This document shows, piece after piece, positions 21,688-29,662 of a DNA stretch of 64,000 bases. The stretch's first letter is position 1; every line of letters begins with the position of its first letter. The translations under genes and the position numbers were made by a program. Under the pieces are notes generated by a model that had not been told where the DNA came from, made no database searches, and was given only the letters and a program-made list of their open reading frames with translations. Source of the DNA: Opitutia bacterium (GTDB taxonomy: Bacteria; Verrucomicrobiota; Verrucomicrobiia; Opitutales; Opitutaceae); NCBI GenBank assembly GCA_016190985.1, contig JACPPI010000006.1, positions 1 to 64,000 of the forward strand, in the 5' to 3' direction.

Positions 21688-21761
21688 AATGAGGTGAAGG
21701 CAAAACGGTCCGCCTCGCCATGAATTATGAGGCCAAACCGGAAGGCGATGCTCGAAACTGG

Positions 21762-21794
21762 AAACACCCGTCCCGAGAGGGGAGCGGGCGTTTA
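21762..21794. terminator. Possible bidirectional terminator between convergent genes
   Basis: ACACCCGTCCCGAGAGGGGA followed by GCGGGCGTTTA forms a GC-rich imperfect hairpin flanked by A's on the left and T's on the right. It lies between the plus-strand aminotransferase and the minus-strand porin, whose 3' ends face each other. Confidence 0.5.
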
Positions 21795-21839
21795 AGAAAC
21801 CGACCGTGGCACGGAGGGAGACCAGAGGGTGAGGCCGCT

Positions 21840-23024
21840 TCAGAAGCTTATGGTCGCATCGACCGCAAAGGTGAGCATCCTCCCATCCTGAGAGTCATTG
21901 AAGGGACGCGTGCCGTTGAGCGAAGCGTCCCAGCGCACCTCGGGCCGAACGACCAGCCCGGCGAGGCCGGTCTTTACCGTCGCCCCGACGGTGAGCGCGC
22001 CATAGGTCGTGGCGCCGCCGCCGACCGTCCGCGGATCGGGCGTGAAGGCGCCGCCGCGCAGAAAACGCATCACGTCGGTGTTGTTGCCAAATTGGGCGGC
22101 GTAGAAACCGTTCTGGTCGCGCCAGATTTCCCCGCGGAAACTGGCGGTCACGGCAGCGGATACCGCATAGGTGAAGTATTGCGCCCAGCCGTAGCCCTTC
22201 GCCCGGGCCAGATCGTCATAGATGTAGTTCAGGTCGGACGTGCTCGTCAGCTGGTCATTGATCCTGCAGATCGCCACGAGAGCGTTCAGGTAGCGGTAGC
22301 GCCTGTTGTCGCCGGGCGTCTCCGGGCCAAAGTGGGTGGTGGCGACCACGGTGAGCCGGCCCCCGGCCAGGTTCAGGAAGCCCAGGCCCCCGTGGAAGGC
22401 GGGCCTGTCGTTGTTGTCCTTCAGGCTGGTGTTCACGCCCCGGGTGACGCCGGCCATCACATCGAGATTTCCCGTGGCATGGATGGTCGCGAGGACGCCG
22501 GAGTGATTGAAGGGAATGCCGAAGTTGAAGCTGTAGGTGTGCGAATAGAAAATGTTGCCGGTGTTGTCGATGACCTCCGCGCCTTCCAGGGTCACGAACT
22601 TGCCGACCTTGACGTCAATTCCGCCCGCGGTGGCCGAAACAGGCAGATGCAGGTTGAGGCAGGCTTCGACAATGTCTGGCTGCAATATTCTTGCGGTGGT
22701 GCGGTCAAGCAAGCCGAGCGAGTGGATGAAACGCGCATCGCTGCCATACAGGCCCTGCAGCTTGAAGCCCCAATCGAAGCCCGTGGCCGCGGGGTCGAGC
22801 GCCCGTTCAGCGGTGAGGACGAATTGGTTCAGCAGCGGCTCGTTCGCGCGATCATCGAACAGGCGGCCAAAATTTTGGCGATCATCGGGGGAGGCGAAGT
22901 TGCCCGTGATCCCAACTTGAACATGGCCGGAATATCTTACGCGGGCGGCGACGGGCGTGGGGGCGGCGGCCGGGAGCGAAGCGCCCGCAATGAGCGCCGC
23001 GAGGACGAGGGTGGTTTTCTTCAT
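21840..23024 (-). CDS. BBP2/OmpL-like outer-membrane beta-barrel porin
   Basis: 394 aa with a signal peptide (MKKTTLVLAALIAGASLPAAA). The mature part has alternating hydrophobic strands, aromatic girdle residues and a terminal Phe (ATISF), as expected of an outer-membrane barrel. LNLHLPVSATAGGIDVKVGKF and the segment around YSHTYSFNFGIPFNHSG resemble the putative porin family BBP2, in which a cargo-free barrel of about 400 residues is usual. Transported solute unknown. A candidate sigma-54 promoter lies 54-71 bp upstream. It is transcribed alone, convergent with the ilv-leu cluster. Confidence 0.75.
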   Translation of the reverse strand: MKKTTLVLAALIAGASLPAAAPTPVAARVRYSGHVQVGITGNFASPDDRQNFGRLFDDRANEPLLNQFVLTAERALDPAATGFDWGFKLQGLYGSDARFIHSLGLLDRTTARILQPDIVEACLNLHLPVSATAGGIDVKVGKFVTLEGAEVIDNTGNIFYSHTYSFNFGIPFNHSGVLATIHATGNLDVMAGVTRGVNTSLKDNNDRPAFHGGLGFLNLAGGRLTVVATTHFGPETPGDNRRYRYLNALVAICRINDQLTSTSDLNYIYDDLARAKGYGWAQYFTYAVSAAVTASFRGEIWRDQNGFYAAQFGNNTDVMRFLRGGAFTPDPRTVGGGATTYGALTVGATVKTGLAGLVVRPEVRWDASLNGTRPFNDSQDGRMLTFAVDATISF

Positions 23025-23077
23025 GATGATTTGGCTTGGTGGCCGGCTGGAACAAGGCAGCCGGTGCCTGAGGGCTT

Positions 23078-23095
23078 AAGCACGGCTCAGGCCAA
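23078..23095 (-). promoter_or_regulatory. Candidate sigma-54 (-24/-12) promoter of the porin gene
   Basis: On the minus strand TTGGCCTGAGCCGTGCTT has GG and GC separated by exactly 10 bases, matching most of the TTGGCAC-N5-TTGC consensus. The predicted start is about 40 nt before the porin ATG. No sigma-54 activator gene is adjacent, so this is a sequence match only. Confidence 0.4.
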
Positions 23096-23184
23096 GTGTG
23101 AGGCTGCGGCCTCCCGGGCGCAGGTATGACACAATCGCCACGACCGGCCTGAAACCGGGCAAAAACACGCCGCCCGCGGGACAC

Positions 23185-23214
23185 AAAAAAGCCGCACCGG
23201 GAAAGGGTGCGGCT
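23185..23214 (-). terminator. Intrinsic terminator at the end of the exb-tonB operon
   Basis: On the minus strand GCCGCACC pairs with GGTGCGGC around a short loop and is followed by TTTTTTG. It begins 16 bp after the stop of the last coiled-coil gene and closes the seven-gene operon. Confidence 0.85.
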
Positions 23215-23229
23215 CGCGGATCGGCCCAG

Positions 23230-23766
23230 TTATTTGGCGGGCGGCGTGAGGGGCGGGGGCGGCGCGGTGGCGATGGAGCTGTCGTTGAGCTTCCGGGCGA
23301 CCATGTCGAACATGCGCTGGATTTCCAGCTCGGCGGTGCGGCGGTTGATCTTGGCCAGCTCCACCTGCTTGGCCAGCTCAAGGGCTTCGCGGGTGAGCCG
23401 CTCCTTGTCGGTGCGGGTCTGCTGCAACGAGGCCTCCAGGTCGGCGGCGTCCTTGTTCAGCTTGGCCGTCTGCGCCGCGTAGTCGTCGGCTTCCCGCTTG
23501 AGGGCGTTCATGGCGTCCTGATAGTCCTTCTCCTTCTTTTCCTCCCTGGCCTTGTCCTCGGCGGCGCGTTTCTCCTGGCGGGCGATGGCCTCGGCCTGGG
23601 CCTTTTCCTCGATCAGCTTCTTGGCGGCATCTTTTTCCCTGGCCTCCTTCTCGATCCTGGCGAGGCGGGTCTCTTCCTTGAGCTTCATCTCGTTGAGGGC
23701 GCCGTTGTAGAAGAAGGCGAAGACGGCCAGCAGGACGGCGGGAACGATCAAATAGGACTTGTTCAT
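23230..23766 (-). CDS. Membrane-anchored coiled-coil protein (last gene of the TonB operon)
   Basis: 178 aa. One N-terminal membrane segment (about 5-21, MNKSYLIVPAVLLAVFAFFY) is followed by a long Glu/Lys/Ala-rich coiled coil (about 25-155) and a Pro-rich tail (APPPPLTPPAK). No catalytic motif. It resembles the neighbouring gene in plan: the same MNK start, the same anchor length, then coiled coil. Probably inner-membrane anchored with the coiled coil in the periplasm, serving as a spacer or scaffold for the ExbBD-TonB complex. Function is inferred from context only. Confidence 0.7.
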   Translation of the reverse strand: MNKSYLIVPAVLLAVFAFFYNGALNEMKLKEETRLARIEKEAREKDAAKKLIEEKAQAEAIARQEKRAAEDKAREEKKEKDYQDAMNALKREADDYAAQTAKLNKDAADLEASLQQTRTDKERLTREALELAKQVELAKINRRTAELEIQRMFDMVARKLNDSSIATAPPPPLTPPAK

Positions 23767-23787
23767 GAGAGTCGGGTGTTTGGTCGG

Positions 23788-24327
23788 TTAGCTCTTCTTG
23801 GCGGCGGCGGCGGCCGCGGCGGCGGCGGCGGCCTTGGCCTTTTCGGCGGCGTCGATCTTTTCGAGCAGGTCGTAGTAATACTTCACATTGGCATCCGCCT
23901 GCTTCACATAGGTCTTGAGGAAGGACAGCTCGTCGGTGTGCTTTTTCTTTTCATCCTCGAGCTTGGTGAAAGTGCCCTTGACCTCGTCGAGATCCTTCTT
24001 GAGGCGGCCGACCTGGTCGCGGGCGCGGTTGCGCTCGTCGTAGGTTTTCTGGCGGCGGTCCTCGGCCTCCTGCCGGGCGGTCTTCTTGGCGTCCTCAAGG
24101 TCGGCCTTGGCCTTGCGCTCGATCTCGCGCTTCTTGGAGGCTTCGACGGCGGCGGCGATGGCGGCGGCGCGGTCGGCGATATCTTTCTCGACCTTGGCCT
24201 TGAGCGCGGCCGCTTCCGTGGCCTTGATCTTGGCCTGCCGTTCCTGGTCGTGCCGGTCGAAGTTGTAATAGAAGGCACCGAAGATGAGGGTGCAGACCAG
24301 CGGGAAGATGATGTAGACTTTGTTCAT
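23788..24327 (-). CDS. Membrane-anchored coiled-coil protein
   Basis: 179 aa. The N-terminal anchor MNKVYIIFPLVCTLIFGAFYY is followed by a highly charged coiled coil (about 30-150) and an unusual run of 11 alanines before the C-terminal KKS. It is paralogous in layout to the next gene downstream (23230-23766). It lies 29 bp after the TPR gene in the exbB operon. TolA also combines an inner-membrane anchor with an Ala/Lys-rich helix, so a TolA-like reach across the periplasm is conceivable, but the C-terminal interaction domain of TolA is missing. Confidence 0.7.
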   Translation of the reverse strand: MNKVYIIFPLVCTLIFGAFYYNFDRHDQERQAKIKATEAAALKAKVEKDIADRAAAIAAAVEASKKREIERKAKADLEDAKKTARQEAEDRRQKTYDERNRARDQVGRLKKDLDEVKGTFTKLEDEKKKHTDELSFLKTYVKQADANVKYYYDLLEKIDAAEKAKAAAAAAAAAAAKKS

Positions 24328-24356
24328 AGGCGGGGGCGTGAGACGTCGTTAAGGGG

Positions 24357-25715
24357 TTACAGTTTGGCTTTCTTCTCCGCGCGTTCCTTGATGGTTTCCT
24401 CGATGGCCTTGATCATGCTCTTGGTCTGGGGATCCTTGGCGCCTTCGGGGGTCTCCAGGGCCTTCTTGGCGGCGTCAAGGGCCTGGTCGAACTTCTTCAG
24501 CTCATACGCGACATAGGCGAGGAACATGTGGGCTTGGTGGGGCTTGCTCAGGCCGCCCTTGTCCACGGCGGCCTGCAGGTGGACCAGGGCGTCCTCGGAT
24601 TTGTCGAGGCCGTGGTAGGCCTGGCCGATGTTGAATTCAAGCTGCCCGGACTTGGGGAACACCTTGGCGGCCGCCTTGAGCACCTCGATGCTCTTCAGCG
24701 GGCGCTCCAGTTGCTGGTAACAGAGGGCATACAGCTCCCAGTTCTTCAGCTCGTTTTCGATCTTGCCGGATTTCAGCCCGCTTTCGAGCAGGTCGGCGGC
24801 CTTCTCAAACTGGCCGAGGTTGAAATAGATGCCGACGAGGTTGTAGTGATACTGGGGCGTGTTCATGTGCCCGTGGGCCTGGGCCCGCTCGATGGTCATG
24901 GCCGCGCGCAGATCCTGGCCGGTGCCGAGGTAGGTGCCGGCCAGCTGCGGGTAGTAGGTCGGGCTTTCGGGCTTCTGCTTGATGAGCAGCTCGAACATCT
25001 CGGCGGTCTCGGTCATGCGGTTCAGCTGCTGCAAGGCCGCCAGCTTGAGCACGTAGAAGGTGTCCTTGGGCCTGATGGCGAGGTGCAGGCCGCGCTCGGT
25101 CTCGTCGAGGGCGCGTTGGATGAGCTTGAGGTCGGGTTTGTTGGGATCAAGGACGGCCCAGGTATAGAGCAGCTGGGAGTAGAGCAGCTGGCCGTCGGCG
25201 GTGGATTGGGGCGTCAGCTTGAGCCACTTCTGCATGTTGCGGTCGGCCTTCTCGAACAGCTTCGCGGCCAGGGCGGGATTCTTCGACTGCACGGCGTCCT
25301 GCACATAGAGCTGGGTCAGGAAGTTGAACAGTTCTCGGGTGACGCGTTCCTCAAAATACGTGGGGGTCTTGGCCTCGGAGAGCGCCAGGGCCTGCTCCAT
25401 CGGCTCGATGGCCTTGGAGAAATCGCCTTTCTGGAAGAGCGTCTGGACCTTGATCTGGTAGAGCGTGGCCGCGTCGTAGCTGTCGAGGGGCACCTTGGCG
25501 AGCTGGGCGTCGAGGATGGCGAGGGCGGCGTCGTAGTTTTTCGCATCCGCGGCGGTCTTGAACTTGGGCAGCGCTTCCTGGGTGGCGTCCGTCAGGGAAT
25601 AGTCCCGGGCGGGCTGCTGGGCGCCGAGCGTCACGGCCAGGGCGGCCGCGCCGAGCAGGGCGAGGACGGGCCGGAGCCGCGGGAACAGGGGTTGCGACAG
25701 GGCGGGCCGGGTCAT
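24357..25715 (-). CDS. Exported TPR-repeat protein of the TonB cluster
   Basis: 452 aa. A signal peptide (hydrophobic stretch about 16-31, ending LGAQQ) is followed by TPR-like helical pairs over residues about 50-440. The clearest are near ALSEAKTPTYFEERV, HYNLVGIYFNLGQFEKAADLL and LEFNIGQAYHGLDKSEDALVHL. It starts at an ATG overlapping the tonB stop (ATGA), so translation is coupled. TPR proteins downstream of tonB are usual in Verrucomicrobiota and Planctomycetes. It probably acts as a periplasmic assembly or adaptor protein, with no enzymatic motif. Confidence 0.8.
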   Translation of the reverse strand: MTRPALSQPLFPRLRPVLALLGAAALAVTLGAQQPARDYSLTDATQEALPKFKTAADAKNYDAALAILDAQLAKVPLDSYDAATLYQIKVQTLFQKGDFSKAIEPMEQALALSEAKTPTYFEERVTRELFNFLTQLYVQDAVQSKNPALAAKLFEKADRNMQKWLKLTPQSTADGQLLYSQLLYTWAVLDPNKPDLKLIQRALDETERGLHLAIRPKDTFYVLKLAALQQLNRMTETAEMFELLIKQKPESPTYYPQLAGTYLGTGQDLRAAMTIERAQAHGHMNTPQYHYNLVGIYFNLGQFEKAADLLESGLKSGKIENELKNWELYALCYQQLERPLKSIEVLKAAAKVFPKSGQLEFNIGQAYHGLDKSEDALVHLQAAVDKGGLSKPHQAHMFLAYVAYELKKFDQALDAAKKALETPEGAKDPQTKSMIKAIEETIKERAEKKAKL

Positions 25716-26371
25716 TTGGCATCCTCCAGATTGAACTCAAGCAGCTGGGAAGCGCGCGTGGAGACGTTCTTGCCGCCCTTGCGGCCGGGCTTGAACTTCC
25801 ATTTCTGCACCGCCTGCAGGGCGGGCACCTCGAACTCGCGGTGCGAGGAGCGCATGACGCGGGTGTCGACGACGTCGCCGGTGGCGTTGATGATGAACTC
25901 CACCAGGACCTCGCCGCTGATGCCGGCGCGGCTCATTTCGTAAGGATACTGCGGCGGGTTCTGGACGCGGCCGACGGGCTTCTGGTCAAGGTTGTTGATG
26001 TCGAAGAGATCCTTGATGCCTTTGCCGAAGTTGGCGCCGGGGGGATTGACCGGGATGTTGATGGCGCCCTTGTTGGCGGTCATGCCCGGGGGCGGGGGCG
26101 GCTGGAGGGGCTGGGTGAAGGCGTTGACCGGCACGACGGTCGGCAGGTCCACGAGGCTCGGCGGGGCCAGCACGTTTTCCATGGGCTGGTCCTGCAGTTC
26201 CTCGACCTTCTCCTCCTTGTCCTCGTCCAGCGGGGGCATTTCCATCTGGATGATCTCCTCCTTGACCGCCGCCTCGCGCTTGGGCGGGGCATTCTTGCCG
26301 GAAAAGGGGTTCAGGGCGAACAGGTGGACGGAGATCGAAACGACCAGGCCGATGATGAGGTCTTTGTTCAT
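25712..26371 (-). CDS. TonB-family energy transducer
   Basis: 219 aa. N-terminal membrane anchor (MNKDLIIGLVVSISVHLFAL) with the SxxxH-like SVH of TonB anchors, a Pro-rich periplasmic linker (about 25-125, including LQPPPPPG), and a C-terminal TonB domain (about 130-215) with PPQYPYEMSRAGISGEVLVEF and VQKWKFKPG. It transmits proton-motive force from ExbBD to outer-membrane receptors. The third gene upstream is exbB. It shares the MNK start with the two coiled-coil proteins of the operon. Confidence 0.9.
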   Translation of the reverse strand: MNKDLIIGLVVSISVHLFALNPFSGKNAPPKREAAVKEEIIQMEMPPLDEDKEEKVEELQDQPMENVLAPPSLVDLPTVVPVNAFTQPLQPPPPPGMTANKGAINIPVNPPGANFGKGIKDLFDINNLDQKPVGRVQNPPQYPYEMSRAGISGEVLVEFIINATGDVVDTRVMRSSHREFEVPALQAVQKWKFKPGRKGGKNVSTRASQLLEFNLEDAK

Positions 26372-26377
26372 GGCGGC

Positions 26378-26821
26378 TTATTTGCCTGTCGGGCGGGTGC
26401 GGGTTTCGACCGAGAATTTGGCGATGCCGGCCTTGCGCACCTCGTCGAGCACCTCGACGGTGGCCCCGAAGCGCGCCTTTTCATCGCCGGCGATCAGGAT
26501 GCGGGCTTCCTTGCCCGCAGCGTCCTGGGTGGACTTGTAGGCCGTGATGCGGCTGGGCAGGTCGGCCATTTCCATGGGGTCGCGATTCCAGAAAAGGGAG
26601 TTGTCGGCCGAAACCTGGATGGTGACGGTCTCATCCTTGTCCGGGGGTGCGGAGGACGGCGGCGCGGGCACCGGCAGGTCGACCGGCAGGGACATGATGC
26701 GGTTCAGCGAAAGGGTGAACAGAACGAAGGTCGCGAGCAGGAAGAAGATGACGTCGATGAGTGGGATGATCTCAATGCGCGCCTTCTTGCGGGCCGGGAT
26801 TTTGATTTTGGTGCCTTCCAT
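26378..26821 (-). CDS. ExbD/TolR biopolymer transport protein (second copy)
   Basis: 147 aa. The single membrane helix (about 18-38) carries the proton-conducting Asp in PLIDVIFFLLATFVLFTLSL, followed by a periplasmic domain ending with VLDEVRKAGI. The membrane segment is nearly identical to the other ExbD of the cluster, while the periplasmic parts diverge. A heteromeric ExbD pair with ExbB is likely. Confidence 0.93.
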   Translation of the reverse strand: MEGTKIKIPARKKARIEIIPLIDVIFFLLATFVLFTLSLNRIMSLPVDLPVPAPPSSAPPDKDETVTIQVSADNSLFWNRDPMEMADLPSRITAYKSTQDAAGKEARILIAGDEKARFGATVEVLDEVRKAGIAKFSVETRTRPTGK

Positions 26822-26882
26822 GGGGTGTGGGCTGCGTTCTGAAAGTTATGACGGGCGGCCGGCGGTTTTCTTAGGCGCGGCT

Positions 26883-27302
26883 TCAGCGCACATGCGTCTC
26901 GATGAACACCCGGTTGAAGCCGGCCTTGCGGGCCTCGTCGACGACGTAGATGGCCTGGGCGAAGAAGGCCCGTTCGTCGCCGTTGATGAGGATGCGGCCG
27001 TCGGGGTTCTCGCGCTTGTATTGCAGCAGGCGCTGCGTGAACTCGTCGAGAGTGATGAGATCCTTGTTCCAGGCCACCGTGCCCTCGTCGGTGACACTGA
27101 TCGTCACCGTGCCGTTGGGGTCGCGGGCCTCGCCGGTCTCCGCCGTGGGGAGCTTGACGCTGATGCCGTTGGACTTGTTCAGCGAGAGGGTGAACAAGAC
27201 GAAGGTCGCGAGCAGAAAGAAGATGACGTCAATGAGAGGGATGATCTCAATGCGCGCCCTTTTGATGCCGCCCGGGCCTGTGCCGCCGCCGCCACCGTGC
27301 AT
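26883..27302 (-). CDS. ExbD/TolR biopolymer transport protein (first copy)
   Basis: 139 aa. A Gly-rich N-terminus (MHGGGGGTGPGG) precedes the helix with PLIDVIFFLLATF, then a periplasmic domain with ILINGDERAFFAQAIYVVDEARKAG. The Asp in the membrane segment is the essential proton-path residue of this family. It lies 45 bp after exbB and 61 bp before the second exbD in one operon. Confidence 0.93.
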   Translation of the reverse strand: MHGGGGGTGPGGIKRARIEIIPLIDVIFFLLATFVLFTLSLNKSNGISVKLPTAETGEARDPNGTVTISVTDEGTVAWNKDLITLDEFTQRLLQYKRENPDGRILINGDERAFFAQAIYVVDEARKAGFNRVFIETHVR

Positions 27303-27347
27303 ACAGTTGGGTGATTAGAGGTTGATCCGCGGGGGAACCGGAGCCGC

Positions 27348-28034
27348 TCAGCGGCTCTTGGCGCCGGCGGCCTTGTTGATGATGATCTCGAGCGAGTTCG
27401 AGGCGTCCTCGATGTCGTGCCGGGCCTCTTCGGAACGGGCGTTGAGATAGTTGAAGGGCAGGAGGCCCATGATGGCGATGGCCAGGCCGCACATGGTGGC
27501 GATGAGCGCCTCGGCGACGCCGCCGGTGATCTTGGTGGCGGCCGAGCCGATGTCGCCGCTGCCGCTGTTCAGCGCGGCGAAGGTGCCCATCATGCCGGTC
27601 ACGGTGCCGAGGAGGCCGAGGAGCGGGGCGGCGGTGATGCAGGTGTCGAGCGTGGGCAGGCCCTGGCTGAAGCGCTGCATCTCCTGGCTGGCGGCGCGGG
27701 TGAACGCGTTGCCGAGGGAGTGCTCCTTGTGGGTGAGGGCGTAGACGAGGATGCGGGCCACGTAGTCCTGGCTCTTCTTGCCCAGCTCGACGGCACCGTC
27801 GACGTCGTTGGTCTCGACCTTCTCGAGCATCTTGTCGACCAGCTCGGGCTCGCGGCGGCGGTTTTCGCGGATGATGAACAGCACGCGCTCGATCGCGACG
27901 GTGATGAGGAGGAACGAGACGACAATGATCGGCCACATGATGGGGCCGCCGTGCTTGAACAGCTCCATGGAGGTCATGGGGCTGCCGTCCGGGTTGGTGA
28001 GCAGGATCGCCAGGGGCAGGGGTGCAGTAATCAT
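27348..28034 (-). CDS. exbB: ExbB/MotA/TolQ-family proton channel
   Basis: 228 aa. Three membrane segments at about 31-53, 131-152 and 170-195. The family core APLLGLLGTVTGMMGTFAAL near 136 and ITGGVAEALIATMCGLAIAI near 168 are typical of ExbB/TolQ. It is the first gene of the seven-gene minus-strand operon, forming the inner-membrane motor with the two ExbD proteins. Whether it serves TonB- or Tol-type work is decided by the tonB downstream. Confidence 0.93.
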   Translation of the reverse strand: MITAPLPLAILLTNPDGSPMTSMELFKHGGPIMWPIIVVSFLLITVAIERVLFIIRENRRREPELVDKMLEKVETNDVDGAVELGKKSQDYVARILVYALTHKEHSLGNAFTRAASQEMQRFSQGLPTLDTCITAAPLLGLLGTVTGMMGTFAALNSGSGDIGSAATKITGGVAEALIATMCGLAIAIMGLLPFNYLNARSEEARHDIEDASNSLEIIINKAAGAKSR

Positions 28035-28288
28035 AGTGCGGGTGGTGTGGTTGGTTTAACCGTGGGTAATAATCCTTAAGGAAAAAAGAAAGCGGTGGGG
28101 GCGGGCGCGGCTCTTTTGTTCAATACGCGTCATCGGCGGCCGCAACGGGCGGGCGAAGTGGGCTGGGAGTGGGGGGGGCGTGCGCAAAGTGACCAAAAAA
28201 CTGTCGGGAAACCGAATGTTGCTGAGATTCACTTTGCACTGTCAATGCGGTTTCTCGCGCCCGCAAAAAATTAATTCAGGTTCAGGAT

Positions 28289-28362
28289 TGGCTGCCCGAC
28301 TAGGACTCGAACCTAGACAGAACGAGTCAGAGTCGTTCGTGCTACCATTACACCATCGGGCA
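28289..28362 (-). tRNA. tRNA-Gln (anticodon CTG)
   Basis: Acceptor TGCCCGA pairs with TCGGGCA. The anticodon arm AACGA/TCGTT has loop CTCTGAC, so the anticodon is CTG. The T-arm TAGG-TTCGAGTC-CTAG is intact and CCA is encoded. The D-arm GGTGTAATGGTAGCAC is typical of tRNA-Gln. Confidence 0.93.
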
Positions 28363-28492
28363 GTGATCAATCTTGTGCGCGCTTCGGGCTACGGGCCGGC
28401 TTGCCGAGTCGTAGCTCGCCGGCCCGCCATTGCCCGCTAAACGCGGGCTTCGGCGCGGCAGGCTTCGTGCCGTTGGCCCGGCGAGCGAAGGC

Positions 28493-28567
28493 TGGAGCCG
28501 GCGATGGGATTCGAACCCGCAACCGCCTGTTTACAAAACAGGTGCTCTACCGTTGAGCTACGCCGGC
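28493..28567 (-). tRNA. tRNA-Thr (anticodon TGT)
   Basis: Acceptor GCCGGCG/CGCCGGC, D-arm TAGCTCAACGGTAGAGC, anticodon arm CCTGT/ACAGG with loop TTTGTAA giving anticodon TGT, T-loop GGTTCGAATCC, encoded CCA. It lies 51 bp downstream of tRNA-Lys. Confidence 0.95.
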
Positions 28568-28618
28568 GAGGCGTTGCTGCGCCCAAACCAACTTGCTGGA
28601 CTGGCAAAAAACGAAATT

Positions 28619-28693
<75 letters not shown>

Positions 28694-28912
28694 AAAAAAC
28701 GAAGGGGCAAAAATTAATATCACGGGTGCCATGTCAACGACATTCCCGACCACGCGGCGCGCGGGCTCTTCACGGTGAAAAGCGACGCAACTTGTCCGCG
28801 TGCAGGAGCCTGCGGCAGGCGGGGTTGGGCGGCGACCGGCGCCCGGTCGCACTTTGTTGGACAAAACTCTTGCCAAGCCCGGGCGCGTGCTCTGTTTTCG
28901 CCCGCTCCATCC

Positions 28913-29110
28913 ATGCAAAAGACCAAAAAGTCCGTTGCCAAGCGCTTCAAGATTTCCGGCACCGGGAAGCTGATTCGCCGCACGCCCGGTTTCCGTCACC
29001 TGCTGGCCGCGAAGAGCACGAAGTCCAAACGCCGTGCCTCCCGCGACAAGCTCGTGGCGCCCGGCCATGCCGCTCCGCTCCTCCGCTGCCTGCCCACCGG
29101 TCTCCGGTGA
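28913..29110 (+). CDS. rpmI: 50S ribosomal protein L35
   Basis: 65 aa from ATG 28913. The sequence opens MQKTKKSVAKRFKISGTGK, rich in Lys and Arg, and includes RRTPGFRHLLAAKSTKSKRR, as in all L35 proteins. It precedes rplT as usual, but infC, commonly next upstream, is not present, and instead there are minus-strand tRNAs. The 219 bp before it include a GC hairpin (GCGACCGG/CCGGTCGC near 28830-28851). Longer upstream starts would add non-L35 residues. Confidence 0.96.
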   Translation: MQKTKKSVAKRFKISGTGKLIRRTPGFRHLLAAKSTKSKRRASRDKLVAPGHAAPLLRCLPTGLR

Positions 29111-29190
29111 GCGGTCGCGCCCAACCATAACTTGCCTGGCGGGTGAATCCCAACGAGACGACCCGCCGGCACTAACACCCACTATATAAC

Positions 29191-29565
29191 ATGGCTCGTG
29201 TCACCAACTCCCCCGCGTCGCGCAAGCGCCGCAAGAAAGTGCTGAAATACGCCAAGGGCTATTTCGGCAACAAATCCAAGCTCTACCGCTACGCCAAGGA
29301 AGCGGTGCAGCACGCCTGGCAATACGCCTACATCGACCGCAAGAAGAAGAAGGCGAACATGCGCGCCCTCTGGATTGTGCGCCTGAACGCCGCCTGCCGC
29401 GAGGCCGGCATCAGCTACAGCCGCTTCATCGAGGGCCTGAAGGCCGCCAACATCCAGCTCGACCGCCGCCAGCTCTCCGAGATCGCGATCGCCGACGCCG
29501 TGGCGTTTGCCGGTCTGATCAAGCAGGCCCAGGCCGCGTTGAAAACCAAGGCCGCCCAGGCCTGA
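29191..29565 (+). CDS. rplT: 50S ribosomal protein L20
   Basis: 124 aa, normal length. MARVTNSPASRKRRKKVLKY, the segment GYFGNKSKLYRYAKEAVQHA and the C-terminal RRQLSEIAIAD are conserved in L20. It binds 23S rRNA early in 50S assembly and in other bacteria represses its own operon. It lies 80 bp after rpmI. Confidence 0.97.
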   Translation: MARVTNSPASRKRRKKVLKYAKGYFGNKSKLYRYAKEAVQHAWQYAYIDRKKKKANMRALWIVRLNAACREAGISYSRFIEGLKAANIQLDRRQLSEIAIADAVAFAGLIKQAQAALKTKAAQA

Positions 29566-29599
29566 GTCGTTCCCGCGGGCCCGGTGCAGGCTCGCCTTC

Positions 29600-29657
29600 T
29601 GGTCCAAGACCATTTTTCTGAAGGACGGGCCTCGCAAGGGTCCGTCCTTTTCTTTTT
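29600..29657 (+). terminator. Tandem terminator-like hairpins before pheS (possible attenuator)
   Basis: TGGTC-CAA-GACCA followed by TTTTT is one small hairpin near 29600-29617. AAGGACGG (29621-29628) pairs with CCGTCCTT (29642-29649) and is followed by TTCTTTTT. The second ends only a few bases before the pheS ATG, so it would have to be read through or opened for pheST expression, as in attenuator-controlled pheST operons. Confidence 0.6.
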
Positions 29658-29662
29658 CCGTC

